Source: Heracleum sosnowskyi
Taxonomy: Eukaryota > Streptophyta > Magnoliopsida > Apiales > Apiaceae
Direction: 5' to 3'
Length of the DNA: 64,000 nucleotides
NCBI GenBank assembly: GCA_030848705.1
Contig: JAUIZM010000023.1
Coordinates: 1,984,001-2,048,000, forward strand
Shown here: positions 48,901-63,770 of the stretch, piece by piece
Layout of the letters: the number at the start of each line of letters is the position of its first letter
How positions within the stretch are numbered: position 1 is the first letter of the stretch
Notes under the pieces: generated by a model
Told to the model about the DNA's origin: nothing
Database searches by the model: none
Seen by the model: only the letters and a program-made list of their open reading frames with translations
Program-made: the position numbers and the translations under genes

Positions 48901-50967
48901 CCCGATTATGTATACCTCTGAAGGGAGCTATACAAGGAAAACGGGGATAAATTGAAGCGGGTCATTTTGTGGATATTTTCTCGTAGTTTGACCCTATGGG
49001 TTTATAGAATTGAAAAAAACTTCATTTGGAGCAGTCTGGACCTGAATTGGAGCCGATACCAGGGGACGCCCGATTACGTATACCTCTGAAGGGAGCTATA
49101 CAAGGAAAACGGGGATAAATTGAAGCGGGTCGTTTTGAGGATATTTTCTCGTAGTTTGACCCTATGGGTTTATAGAATTGCAATAAACTTCATTTGGAGC
49201 TGTCCGGACCTGAATTGGAGCAGATACCAGGGGACGACCGATTACGTATACCTCTTAAGGGATCTATACAAGGAAAACGGGGATAAATTGAAGCGGGTCG
49301 TTTTGTGGATATTTTCTCGTAGTTTGACCCTATGGGTTTATAGAATTGCAGTAAACTTCATTTGGAGCTGTCCAGACCTGAATTGGAGCAGATACCAGGG
49401 GACGCCCAATTACGTATACCTCTTAAGGGATCTATACATAGAAAACGGGGATAAATTGAAGCGGGTCGTTTTGTGGATATTTTCTCGTAGTTTGACCCTA
49501 TGGGTTTATAGAATTGCAAAAAACTTCATTTGGAGCTGTCCGGACCTGAATTTGAGCATATATCAGGGGACACCCGATTATGTATACCTCTGAAGGGAGC
49601 TATACAAGGAAACCGGGGATAAATTGAAGCGGGTCATTTTGTGGATATTTTCTCGTAGTTTGACCCTATGGGTTTATAGAATTGAAAAAAACTTCATTTG
49701 GAGCAGTCTGGACCTGAATTGGAGCCGATACCAGGGGACGCCCGATTACGTATACCTCTGAAGGGAGCTATACAAGGAAAACGGGGATAAATTGAAGCGG
49801 GTCGTTTTGTGGATATTTTCTCGTAGTTTGACCCTATGGGTTTATAGAATTGCAGTAAACTTCATTTGGAGCTGTCCGGACCTGAATTGGAGCAGATACC
49901 AGGGGACGCCCAATTACGTATACCTCTTAAGGGATCTATACATAGAAAACGGGGATAAATTGAAGCGGGTCGTTTTGTGGATATTTTCTCGTAGTTTGAC
50001 CCTATGGGTTTATAGAATTGCAAAAAACTTCATTTGGAGCTGTCCGGACCTGAATTTGAGCAGATATCAGGGGACACCCGATTATGTATACCTCTGAAGG
50101 GAGCTATACAAGGAAAACGGGGATAAATTGAAGCGGGTCATTTTGTGGATATTTTCTCGTAGTTTGACCCTATGGGTTTGTAGAATTGAAAAAAACTTCA
50201 TTTGGAGCAGTCTGGACCTGAATTGGAGCCAATACCAGGGGACGCCCGATTACGTATACCTCTGAAGGGAGCTATACAAGGAAAACGGGGATAAATTGAA
50301 GCGGGTCGTTTTGAGGATATTTTCTCGTAGTTTGACCCTATGGGTTTATAGAATTGCAATAAACTTCATTTGGAGCTGTCCGGACCTGTATTGGAGCAGA
50401 TACCAGGGGACGCCCGATTACGTATACCTCTTAAGGGATCTATACATGGAAAACGGGGATAAATTGAAGCGGGTCGTTTTGTGGATATTTTCTCGTAGTT
50501 TGACCCTATGGGTTTATAGAATTGCAGTAAACTTCATTTGGAGCTGTCCAGACCTGAATTGGAGCAGATACCAGGGGACGCCCAATTACGTATACCTCTT
50601 AAGGGATCTATACATAGAAAACGGGGATAAATTGAAGCGGGTCGTTTTGTGGATATTTTCTCGTAGTTTGACCCTATGGGTTTATAGAATTGCAAAAAAC
50701 TTCATTTGGAGCTGTCCGGACCTGAATTTGAGCAGATATCAGGGGACACCCGATTATGTATACCTTTGAAGGGAGCTATACAAGGAAAACGGGGATAAAT
50801 TGAAGCGGGTCATTTTGTGGATATTTTCTCGTAGTTTGACCCTATGGGTTTATAGAATTGAAAAAAACTTCATTTGGAGCAGTCTGGACCTGAATTGGAG
50901 CCGATACCAGGGGACGCCCGATTACGTATACCTCTGAAGGGAGCTATACAAGGAAAACGGGGATAAA
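45928..50967 (+). repeat. 2688-bp and 2352-bp copies of one higher-order block
   Basis: Copy 1 (45928-48615) is I-K-E, I-V-K-E, V-K-E, I-K-E, V-K-E. Copy 2 (48616-50967) matches it except that the last two trimers are replaced by one I-V-K-E tetramer, 336 bp shorter. A third copy appears to start at 50968. The pair shows how trimers and tetramers interconvert by loss or gain of two monomers. Confidence 0.8.
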
Positions 50968-52478
50968 TTGAAGCGGGTCGTTTTGAGGATATTTTCTCGT
51001 AGTTTGACCCTATGGGTTTATAGAATTGCAATAAACTTCATTTGGAGCTGTCCGGACCTGAATTGGAGCAGATACCAGGGGACGCCCAATTACGTATACC
51101 TCTTAAGGGATCTATACATAGAAAACGGGGATAAATTGAAGCGGGTCGTTTTGTGGATATTTTCTCATAGTTTGACCCTATGGGTTTATAGAATTGCAAA
51201 AAACTTCATTTGGAGCTGTCCGGACCTGAATTTGAGCAGATATCAGGGGACACCCGATTATGTATACCTCTGAAGGGAGCTATACAAGGAAAACGGGGAT
51301 AAATTGAAGCGGGTCATTTTGTGGATATTTTCTCGTAGTTTGACCCTATGGGTTTATAGAATTGAAAAAAACTTCATTTGGAGCAGTCTGGACCTGAATT
51401 GGAGCCGATACCAGGGGACGCCCGATTACGTATACCTCTGAAGGGAGCTATACAAGGAAAACGGGGATAAATTGAAGCGGGTCGTTTTGAGGATATTTTC
51501 TCGTAGTTTGACCCTATGGGTTTATAGAATTGCAATAAACTTCATTTGGAGCTGTCCGGACCTGAATTGGAGCGGATACCAGGGGACGACCGATTACGTA
51601 TACCTCTTAAGGGATCTATACAAGGAAAATGGGGATAAATTGAAGTGGGTCGTTTTGTGGATATTTTCTCGTAGTTTGACCCTATGGGTTTATAAAATTG
51701 CAAAAACTTCATTTGGAGCAGTCCGGGCCTGAATTGGAGCAGATACCAGGGAACGCCCGATTACGTATACCTCTAAAGGGATCTGTACAAGGAAAACGGG
51801 GATAAATTGAAGCGGGTCGTTTTGAGGATATTTTCTCGTAGTTTGACCCTATGGGTTTATAGAATTGCAGTAAACTTCATTTGGAGCTGTCCGGACCTGA
51901 ATTGGAGCAGATACCAGGGGACGCCCGATTATGTATACCTCTTAAGGGATCTATACATGGAAAACGGGGATAAATTGAAGCGGGTCGTTTTGTGGATATT
52001 TTCTCGTAGTTTGACCCTATGGGTTTATAGAATTGCAAAAAACTTCTTTTGGAGCTGTCCGGGCCTGAATTTGAGCAGATATCAGGGGACACCCGATTAT
52101 GTATACCTCTGAAGGGAGCTATACAAGGAAAACGGGGATAAATTGAAGCGGGTCGTTTTGAGGATATTTTCTCGTAGTTTGACCCTATGGGTTTATAGAA
52201 TTGCAGTAAACTTCATTTGGAGCTGTCCGGACCTGAATTGGAGCAGATACCAGGGGACGCCCGATTACGTATACCTCATAAGGGAGCTATACAAGGAAAA
52301 CGGGGATAAATTGAAGCGGGTCATTTTGTGGATATTTTCTCGTAGTTTGACCCTATGGGTTTATAGAATTGCAAAAAACTTCATTTGGAGCAGTTCGGGC
52401 TTGAACTGGAGCAGATACCAGGGAACGCCCGATTACGTATAACTCTGAAGGGATGTATACAAGGAAAACGGGGATAAA

Positions 52479-55400
52479 TTGAAGCGGGTCGTTTTGAGGA
52501 TATTTTCTCGTAGTTTGACCCTATGGGTTTATAGAATTGCATTAAACTTCATTTGGAGCTGTCCGGACCTGTACTGGAGCAGATACTAGGGGACGCCCGA
52601 TTACGTATACCTCTTAAGGGATCTATACATGGAAAACGGGGATAAATTGAAGCGGGTCGTTTTGTGGATATTTTCTCGTAGTTTGACCCTATGGGTTTAT
52701 AGAATTGCAGTAAACTTCATTTGGAGCTGTCCGGACCTGAATTGGAGCAGATACCTGGGGACGCCCAATTACGTATACCTCTTAAGGGATCTATACATAG
52801 AAAACGGGGTTAAATTGAAGCGGGTCGTTTTGTGGATATTTTCTCGTAGTTTGACCCTATGGGTTTATAGAATTGCAAAAAACTTCATTTGGAGCTGTCC
52901 GGACCTGAATTTGAGCAGATATCAGGGGACACCCGATTATGTATACCTCTGAAGGGAGCTATACAAGGAAAACGGGGATAAATTGAAGCGGATCATTTTG
53001 TGGATATTTTCTCGTAGTTTGACCCTATGGGTTTATAGAATTGAAAAAAACTTCATTTGGAGCAGTCTGGACCTGAATTGGAGCCGATACCAGGGGACGC
53101 CCGATTACGTATACCTCTGAAGGGAGCTATACAAGGAAAACGGGGATAAATTGAAGCGGGTCGTTTTGAGGATATTTTCTCGTAGTTTGACCCTATGGGT
53201 TTATAGAATTGCAATAAACTTCATTTGGAGCTGTCCGGACCTGAATTGGAGCAGATACCAGGGGACGCCCGATTACGTATACCTCTTAAGGGATCTATAC
53301 AAGGAAAACGGGGATAAATTGAAGCGGGTCGTTTTGAGGATATTTTCTCGTAGTTTGACCCTATGGGTTTATAGAATTGCAGTAAACTTCATTTGGAGCT
53401 GTCCGGACCTGAATTGGAGCAGATACCAGGGGACGCCCAATTACGTATACCTCTTAAGGGATCTATACATAGAAAACGGGGATAAATTGAAGCGGGTCAT
53501 TTTGTGAATATTTTCTCGTAGTTTGACCCTATGGGTTTATAGAATTGCAAAAAACTTCATTTGGAGCTGTCCGGACCTGAATTTGAGCAGATATCAGGGG
53601 ACACCCGATTATGTATACCTCTGAAGGGAGCTATACAAGGAAAACGGGGATAAATTGAAGCGGGTCATTTTGTGGATATTTTCTCGTAGTTTGACCCTAT
53701 GGGTTTGTAGAATTGAAAAAAACTTCATTTGGAGCAGTCTGGACCTGAATTGGAGCCAATACCAGGGGACGCCCGATTACGTATACCTCTGAAGGGAGCT
53801 ATACAAGGAAAACGGGGATAAATTGAAGCGGGTCGTTTTGAGGATATTTTCTCGTAATTTGACCCTATGGGTTTATAGAATTGCAATAAACTTCATTTGG
53901 AGCTGTCCGGACCTGTATTGGAGCAGATACCAGGGGACGCCCGATTACGTATACCTCTTAAGGGATCTATACATGGAAAACGGGGATAAATTGAAGTGGG
54001 TCGTTTTGTGGATATTTTCTCGTAGTTTGACCCTATGGGTTTATAGAATTGCAGTAAACTTCATTTGGAGCTGTCCGGACCTGAATTGGAGCAGATACCA
54101 GGGGACGCCCAATTACGTATACCTCTTAAGGGATCTATACATAGAAAACGGGGATAAATTGAAGCGGGTCGTTTTGTGGATATTTTCTCGTAGTTTGACC
54201 CTATGGGTTTATAGAATTGCAAAAAACTTCATTTGGAGCTGTCCGGACCTGAATTTGAGCAGATATCAGGGGACACCCGATTATGTATACCTCTGAAGGG
54301 AGCTATACAAGGAAAACGGGGATAAATTGAAGCGGGTCATTTTGTGGATATTTTCTCGTAGTTTGACCCTATGGGTTTATAGAATTGAAAAAAACTTCAT
54401 TTGGAGCAGTCTGGACCTGAATTGGAGCCGATACCAGGGGACGCCCGATTACGTATAACTCTGAAGGGAGCTATACAAGGAAAACGGGGATAAATTGAAG
54501 CGGGTCGTTTTGAGGATATTTTCTCGTAGTTTGACCCTATGGGTTTATAGAATTGCAATAAACTTCATTTGGAGCTGTCCGGACCTGAATTGGAGCAGAT
54601 ACCAGGGGACGCCCGATTATGTATACCTCTTAAAGGATCTATACATGGAAAACGGGGATAAATTGAAGCGGGTCGTTTTGTGGATATTTTCTCGTAGTTT
54701 GACCCTATGGGTTTATAGAATTGCAAAAAACTTCTTTTGGAGCTGTCCGGACCTGAATTTGAGCAGATATCAGGGGACACCCGATTACGTATACCTCTGA
54801 AGGGAGCTATACAAGGAAAACGGGGATAAATTGAAGCGGGTCGTTTTGAGGATATTTTCTCGTAGTTTGACCCTATGGGTTTATAGAATTGCAGTAAACT
54901 TCATTTGGAGCTGTCCGGACCTGAATTGGAGCAGATACCAGGGGACGCCCGATTACGTATACCTCTTAAGGGATCTATACATGGAAAACGGGGATAAATT
55001 GAAGCGGGTCGTTTTATGGATATTTTCTCGTAGTTTGACCCTATGGGTTTATAGAATTGCAAAAAACTTCATTTGGAGCTGTCCGGGCCTAAATTAGAGC
55101 AGATACCAGGGGACGCCCGATTACGTATAACTCTGAAGGGAGCTATACAAGGAAAACGGGGATAAATTGAAGCGGGTCGTTTTGAGGATATTTTCTCGTA
55201 GTTTGACCCTATGGGTTTATAGAATTGCAATAAACTTCATTTGGAGCTGTCCGGACCTGTACTGGAGCAGATACCAGGGGACGCCCGATTACGTATACCT
55301 CTTAAGGGATCTATACATGGAAAACGGGGATAAATTGAAGCGGGTCGTTTTGTGGATATTTTCTCGTAGTTTGACCCTATGGGTTTATAGAATTGCAGTA

Positions 55401-58400
55401 AACTTCATTTGGAGCTGTCCGGACCTGAATTGGAGCAGATACCAGGGGACGCCCAATTACGTATACCTCTTAAGGGATCTATACATAGAAAACGGGGTTA
55501 AATTGAAGCGGGTCGTTTTGTGGATATTTTCTCGTAGTTTGACCCTATGGGTTTATAGAATTGCAAAAAACTTCATTTGGAGCTGTCCGGACCTGAATTT
55601 GAGCAGATATCAGGGGACACCCGATTATGTATACCTCTGAAGGGAGCTATACAAGGAAAACGGGGATAAATTGAAGCGGATCATTTTGTGGATATTTTCT
55701 CGTAGTTTGACCCTATGGGTTTATAGAATTGAAAAAAACTTCATTTGGAGCAGTCTAGACCTGAATTGGAGCCGATACCAGGGGACGCCCGATTACGTAT
55801 ACCTCTGAAGGGAGCTATACAAGGAAAACGGGGATAAATTGAAGCGGGTCGTTTTGAGGATATTTTCTCGTAGTTTGACCCTATGGGTTTATAGAATTGC
55901 AATAAACTTCATTTGGAGCTGTCCGGACCTGAATTGGAGTAGATACCAGGGGACGCCCGATTACGTATACCTCTTAAGGGATCTATACAAGGAAAACGGG
56001 GATAAATTGAAGCGGGTCGTTTTGAGGATATTTTCTCGTAGTTTGACCCTATTGGTTTATAGAATTGCAGTAAACTTCATTTGGAGCTGTCCGGACCTGA
56101 ATTGGAGCAGATACCAGGGGACGCCCAATTACGTATACCTCTTAAGGGATCTATACATAGAAAACGGGGATAAATTGAAGCGGGTCATTTTGTGAATATT
56201 TTCTCGTAGTTTGACCCTATGGGTTTATAGAATTGCAAAAAACTTCATTTGGAGCTGTCCGGACCTGAATTTGAGCAGATATCAGGGGACACCCGATTAT
56301 GTATACCTCTGAAGGGAGCTATACAAGGAAAACGGGGATAAATTGAAGCGGGTCATTTTGTGGATATTTTCTCATAGTTTGACCCTATGGGTTTGTAGAA
56401 TTGAAAAAAACTTCATTTGGAGCAGTCTGGACCTGAATTGGAGCCAATACCAGGGGACGCCCGATTACGTATACCTCTGAAGGGAGCTATACAAGGAAAA
56501 CGGGGATAAATTGAAGCGGGTCGTTTTGAGGATATTTTCTCGTAATTTGACCCTATGGGTTTATAGAATTGCAATAAACTTCATTTGGAGCTGTCCGGAC
56601 CTGTATTGGAGCAGATACCAGGGGACGCCCGATTACGTATACCTCTTAAGGGATCTATACATGGAAAACGGGGATAAATTGAAGTGGGTCGTTTTGTGGA
56701 TATTTTCTCGTAGTTTGACCCTATGGGTTTATAGAATTGCAGTAAACTTCATTTGGAGCTGTCCGGACCTGAATTGGAGCAGATACCAGGGGACGCCCAA
56801 TTACGTATACCTCTTAAGGGATCTATACATAGAAAACGGGGATAAATTGAAGCGGGTCGTTTTGTGGATATTTTCTCGTAGTTTGACCCTATGGGTTTAT
56901 AGAATTGCAAAAAACTTCATTTGGAGCTGTCCGGACCTGAATTTGAGCAGATATCAGGGGACACCCGATTATGTATACCTCTGAAGGGAGCTATACAAGG
57001 AAAACGGGGATAAATTGAAGCGGGTCATTTTGTGGATATTTTCTCGTAGTTTGACCCTATGGGTTTATAGAATTGAAAAAAACTTCATTTGGAGCAGTCT
57101 GGACCTGAATTGGAGCCGATACCAGGGGACGCCCGATTACGTATAACTCTGAAGGGAGCTATACAAGGAAAACGGGGATAAATTGAAGCGGGTCGTTTTG
57201 AGGATATTTTCTCGTAGTTTGACCCTATGGGTTTATAGAATTGCAATAAACTTCATTTGGAGCTGTCCGGACCTGAATTGGAGCAGATACCAGGGGACGA
57301 CCGATTACGTATACCTCTTAAGGGATCTATACAAGGAAAATGGGGATAAATTGAAGTGGGTCGTTTTGTGGATATTTTCTCGTAGTTTGACCCTATGGGT
57401 TTATAAAATTGCAAAAACTTCATTTGGAGCAGTCCGGGCCTCAATTGGAGCAGATACCAGGGAACGCCCGATTACGTATATCTCTGAAGGGATCTATACA
57501 AGGAAAACGGGGATAAATTGAAGCGGGTCGTTTTGAGGATATTTTCTCGTAGTTTGACCCTATGGGTTTATAGAATTGCAGTAAACTTCATTTGGAGCTG
57601 TCCGGACCTGAATTGGAGCAGATACCAGGGGACGCCCGATTATGTATACCTCTTAAAGGATCTATACATGGAAAACGGGGATAAATTGAAGCGGGTCGTT
57701 TTGTGGATATTTTCTCGTAGTTTGACCCTATGGGTTTATAGAATTGCAAAAAACTTCTTTTGGAGCTGTCCGGACCTGAATTTGAGCAGATATCAGGGGA
57801 CACCCGATTACGTATACCTCTGAAGGGAGCTATACAAGGAAAACGGGGATAAATTGAAGCGGGTCGTTTTGAGGATATTTTCTCGTAGTTTGACCCTATG
57901 GGTTTATAGAATTGCAGTAAACTTCATTTGGAGCTGTCCGGACCTGAATTGGAGCAGATACCAGGGGACGCCCGATTACGTATACCTCTTAAGGGATCTA
58001 TACATGGAAAACGGGGATAAATTGAAGCGGGTCGTTTTATGGATATTTTCTCGTAGTTTGACCCTATGGGTTTATAGAATTGCAAAAAACTTCATTTGGA
58101 GCTGTCCGGGCCTAAATTAGAGCAGATACCAGGGGACGCCCGATTACGTATAACTCTGAAGGGAGCTATACAAGGAAAACGGGGATAAATTGAAGCGGGT
58201 CGTTTTGAGGATATTTTCTCGTAGTTTGACCCTATGGGTTTATAGAATTGCAATAAACTTCATTTGGAGCTGTCCGGACCTGTACTGGAGCAGATACCAG
58301 GGGACGCCCGATTACGTATACCTCTTAAGGGATCTATACATGGAAAACGGGGATAAATTGAAGCGGGTCGTTTTGTGGATATTTTCTCGTAGTTTGACCC

Positions 58401-61212
58401 TATGGGTTTATAGAATTGCAGTAAACTTCATTTGGAGCTGTCCGGACCTGAATTGGAGCAGATACCAGGGGACGCCCAATTACGTATACCTCTTAAGGGA
58501 TCTATACATAGAAAACGGGGTTAAATTGAAGCGGGTCGTTTTGTGGATATTTTCTCGTAGTTTGACCCTATGGGTTTATAGAATTGCAAAAAACTTCATT
58601 TGGAGCTGTCCGGACCTGAATTTGAGCAGATATCAGGGGACACCCGATTATGTATACCTCTGAAGGGAGCTATACAAGGAAAACGGGGATAAATTGAAGC
58701 GGATCATTTTGTGGATATTTTCTCGTAGTTTGACCCTATGGGTTTATAGAATTGAAAAAAACTTCATTTGGAGCAGTCTGGACCTGAATTGGAGCCGATA
58801 CCAGGGGACGCCCGATTACGTATACCTCTGAAGGGAGCTATACAAGGAAAACGGGGATAAATTGAAGCGGGTCGTTTTGAGGATATTTTCTCGTAGTTTG
58901 ACCCTATGGGTTTATAGAATTGCAATAAACTTCATTTGGAGCTGTCCGGACCTGAATTGGAGTAGATACCAGGGGACGCCCGATTACGTATACCTCTTAA
59001 GGGATCTATACAAGGAAAACGGGGATAAATTGAAGCGGGTCGTTTTGAGGATATTTTCTCGTAGTTTGACCCTATTGGTTTATAGAATTGCAGTAAACTT
59101 CATTTGGAGCTGTCCGGACCTGAATTGGAGCAGATACCAGGGGACGCCCAATTACGTATACCTCTTAAGGGATCTATACATAGAAAACGGGGATAAATTG
59201 AAGCGGGTCATTTTGTGAATATTTTCTCGTAGTTTGACCCTATGGGTTTATAGAATTGCAAAAAACTTCATTTGGAGCTGTCCGGACCTGAATTTGAGCA
59301 GATATCAGGGGACACCCGATTATGTATACCTCTGAAGGGAGCTATACAAGGAAAACGGGGATAAATTGAAGCGGGTCATTTTGTGGATATTTTCTCATAG
59401 TTTGACCCTATGGGTTTGTAGAATTGAAAAAAACTTCATTTGGAGCAGTCTGGACCTGAATTGGAGCCAATACCAGGGGACGCCCGATTACGTATACCTC
59501 TGAAGGGAGCTATACAAGGAAAACGGGGATAAATTGAAGCGGGTCGTTTTGAGGATATTTTCTCGTAATTTGACCCTATGGGTTTATAGAATTGCAATAA
59601 ACTTCATTTGGAGCTGTCCGGACCTGTATTGGAGCAGATACCAGGGGACGCCCGATTACGTATACCTCTTAAGGGATCTATACATGGAAAACGGGGATAA
59701 ATTGAAGTGGGTCGTTTTGTGGATATTTTCTCGTAGTTTGACCCTATGGGTTTATAGAATTGCAGTAAACTTCATTTGGAGCTGTCCGGACCTGAATTGG
59801 AGCAGATACCAGGGGACGCCCAATTACGTATACCTCTTAAGGGATCTATACATAGAAAACGGGGATAAATTGAAGCGGGTCGTTTTGTGGATATTTTCTC
59901 GTAGTTTGACCCTATGGGTTTATAGAATTGCAAAAAACTTCATTTGGAGCTGTCCGGACCTGAATTTGAGCAGATATCAGGGGACACCCGATTATGTATA
60001 CCTCTGAAGGGAGCTATACAAGGAAAACGGGGATAAATTGAAGCGGGTCATTTTGTGGATATTTTCTCGTAGTTTGACCATATGGGTTTATAGAATTGAA
60101 AAAAACTTCATTTGGAGCAGTCTGGACCTGAATTGGAGCCGATACCAGGGGACGCCCGATTACGTATAACTCTGAAGGGAGCTATACAAGGAAAACGGGG
60201 ATAAATTGAAGCGGGTCGTTTTGAGGATATTTTCTCGTAGTTTGACCCTATGGGTTTATAGAATTGCAATAAACTTCATTTGGAGCTGTCCGGACCTGAA
60301 TTGGAGCAGATACCAGGGGACGACCGATTACGTATACCTCTTAAGGGATCTATACAAGGAAAATGGGGATAAATTGAAGTGGGTCGTTTTGTGGATATTT
60401 TCTCGTAGTTTGACCCTATGGGTTTATAAAATTGCAAAAACTTCATTTGGAGCAGTCCGGGCCTCAATTGGAGCAGATACCAGGGAACGCCCGATTACGT
60501 ATATCTCTGAAGGGATCTATACAAGGAAAACGGGGATAAATTGAAGCGGGTCGTTTTGAGGATATTTTCTCGTAGTTTGACCCTATGGGTTTATAGAATT
60601 GCAGTAAACTTCATTTGGAGCTGTCCGGACCTGAATTGGAGCAGATACCAGGGGACGCCCGATTATGTATACCTCTTAAAGGATCTATACATGGAAAACG
60701 GGGATAAATTGAAGCGGGTCGTTTTGTGGATATTTTCTCGTAGTTTGACCCTATGGGTTTATAGAATTGCAAAAAACTTCTTTTGGAGCTGTCCGGACCT
60801 GAATTTGAGCAGATATCAGGGGACACCCGATTACGTATACCTCTGAAGGGAGCTATACAAGGAAAACGGGGATAAATTGAAGCGGGTCGTTTTGAGGATA
60901 TTTTCTCGTAGTTTGACCCTATGGGTTTATAGAATTGCAGTAAACTTCATTTGGAGCTGTCCGGACCTGAATTGGAGCAGATACCAGGGGACGCCCGATT
61001 ACGTATACCTCTTAAGGGATCTATACATGGAAAACGGGGATAAATTGAAGCGGGTCGTTTTATGGATATTTTCTCGTAGTTTGACCCTATGGGTTTATAG
61101 AATTGCAAAAAACTTCATTTGGAGCTGTCCGGGCCTAAATTAGAGCAGATACCAGGGGACGCCCGATTACGTATAACTCTGAAGGGAGCTATACAAGGAA
61201 AACGGGGATAAA
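52479..61212 (+). repeat. 3023-bp higher-order block, two full copies plus one shorter copy
   Basis: 52479-55166 (2688 bp), 55167-58189 (3023 bp) and 58190-61212 (3023 bp) share order and private variants (ctgtactgg, gaaaacggggttaaattg, agcggatcatttt, ttggagtagatacc, ctattggtttatag, tcgtaatttg). The first copy lacks a 335-bp dimer that contains the 1-bp A-run deletion. A fourth copy begins at 61213 but diverges after about 670 bp. Confidence 0.82.
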
Positions 61213-63729
61213 TTGAAGCGGGTCGTTTTGAGGATATTTTCTCGTAGTTTGACCCTATGGGTTTATAGAATTGCAATAAACTTCATTTGGAGCTGTCCGG
61301 ACCTGTACTGGAGCAGATACCAGGGGACGCCCGATTACGTATACCTCTTAAGGGATCTATACATGGAAAACGGGGATAAATTGAAGCGGGTCGTTTTGTG
61401 GATATTTTCTCGTAGTTTGACCCTATGGGTTTATAGAATTGCAGTAAACTTCATTTGGAGCTGTCCGGACCTGAATTGGAGCAGATACCAGGGGACGCCC
61501 AATTACGTATACCTCTTAAGGGATCTATACATAGAAAACGGGGATAAATTGAAGCGGGTCGTTTTGTGGATATTTTCTCGTAGTTTGACCCTATGGGTTT
61601 ATAGAATTGCAAAAAACTTCATTTGGAGCTGTCCGGACCGGAATTTGAGCAGATATCAGGGGACACCCGATTATGTATACCTCTGAAGGGAGCTATACAA
61701 GGAAAACGGGGATAAATTGAAGCGGGTCATTTTGTGGATATTTTCTCGTAGTTTGACCCTATGGGTTTATAGAATTGAAAAAAACTTCATTTGGAGTAGT
61801 CTGGACCTGAATTGGAGCCGATACCAGGGGACGCCCGATTACGTATACCTCTGAAGGGAGCTATACAAGGAAAACGGGGATAAATTGAAGCGGGTCGTTT
61901 TGAGGATATTTTCTCGTAGTTTGACCCTATGGGTTTATAGAATTGCAGTAAACTTCATTTGGAGCTGTCCGGACCTGAATTGTAGCAGATACCAGGGGAC
62001 GCCCAATTACGTATACCTCTTAAGGGATCTATACATAGAAAACGGGGATAAATTGAAGCGGGTCGTTTTGTGGATATTTTCTCGTAGTTTGACCCTATGG
62101 GTTTATAGAATTGCAAAAAACTTCATTTGGAGCTGTCCGGACCTGAATTTGAGTAGATATCAGGGGACACCCGATTATGTATACCTCTTAATTGAGCTAT
62201 ACAAGGAAAACGGGGATAAATTGAAGCGGGTCATTTTGTGGATATTTTCTCGTAGTTTGACCCTATGGGTTTATAGAATTGAAAAAAACTTCATTTGGAG
62301 TAGTCTGGACCTGAATTGGAGCCAATACCAGGGGACGCCCGATTACGTATACCTCTGAAGGGAGCTATACAAGGAAAACGGGGATAAATTGAAGCGGGTC
62401 GTTTTGAGGATATTTTCTCGTAGTTTGACCCTATGGGTTTATAGAATTGCAATAAACTTCATTTGGAGCTGTCCGGACCTGTATTGGAGCAGATACCAGG
62501 GGACGCCCGATTACGTATACCTCTTAAGGGATCTATACATGGAAAACGGGGATAAATTGAAGCGGGTCGTTTTGTGGATATTTTCTCGTAGTTTGACCCT
62601 ATGGGTTTATAGAATTGCAGTAAACTTCATTTGGAGCTGTCCAGACCTGAATTGGAGCAGATACCAGGGGACTCCCAATTACGTATACCTCTTAAGGGAT
62701 CTATACATAGAAAACGGGGATAAATTGAAGCGGGTCGTTTTGTGGATATTTTCTCGTAGTTTGACCCTATGGGTTTATAGAATTGCAAAAAACTTCATTT
62801 GGAGCTGTCCGGACCTGAATTTGAGCAGATATCAGGGGACACCCGATTATGTATACCTCTGAAGGGAGCTATACAAGGAAAACGGGGATAAATTGAAGCG
62901 GGTCATTTTGTGGATATTTTCTCGTAGTTTGACCCTATGGGTTTATAGAATTGAAAAAAACTTCATTTGGAGCAGTCTGGACCTGAATTGGAGCCGATAC
63001 CAGGGGACGCCCGATTACGTATACCTCTGAAGGGAGCTATACAAGGAAAACGGGGATAAATTGAAGCGGGTCGTTTTGAGGATATTTTCTCGTAGTTTGA
63101 CCCTATGGGTTTATAGAATTGCAATAAACTTCATTTGGAGCTGTCCGGACCTGAATTGGAGCAGATACCAGGGGACGACCGATTACGTATACCTCTTAAG
63201 GGATCTATACAAGGAAAACGGGGATAAATTGAAGTGGGTCGTTTTGTGGATATTTTCTCGTAGTTTGACCCTATGGGTTTATAAAATTGCAAAAACTTCA
63301 TTTGGAGCAGTCCGGGCCTGAATTGGAGCAGATACCAGGGAACGCCCGATTACGTATACCTCTGAAGGGATCTGTACAAGGAAAACGGGGATTAATTTGA
63401 AGCGGGTCGTTTTGAGGATATTTTCTCGTAGTTTGACCCTATGGGTTTATAGAATTGCAGTAAACTTCATTTGGAGCTGTCCGGACCTGAATTGGAGCAG
63501 ATACCAGGGGACGCCCGATTATGTATACCTCTTAAGGGATCTATACATGGAAAACGGGGATAAATTGAAGCGGGTCGTTTTATGGATATTTTCTCGTAGT
63601 TTGACCCTATGGGTTTATAGAATTGCAAAAAACTTCTTTTGGAGCTGTCCGGACCTGAATTTGAGCAGATATCAGGGGACACCCGATTACGTATACCTCT
63701 GAAGGGAGCTATACAAGGAAAACGGGGAT

Positions 63730-63770
63730 AAATTGAAGCCTATGGGTTTATAGAATTGCAGTAAACTTCA
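63730..63770 (+). repeat. Truncated monomer junction (35-bp deletion)
   Basis: At 63739-63740 the text goes straight from ttgaagc to ctatgggtttatag. The usual gggtcgtttt...gtttgacc segment of 35 bp is missing, giving a 133-bp monomer. It is the largest single-monomer deletion I noticed in the array. Confidence 0.85.
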
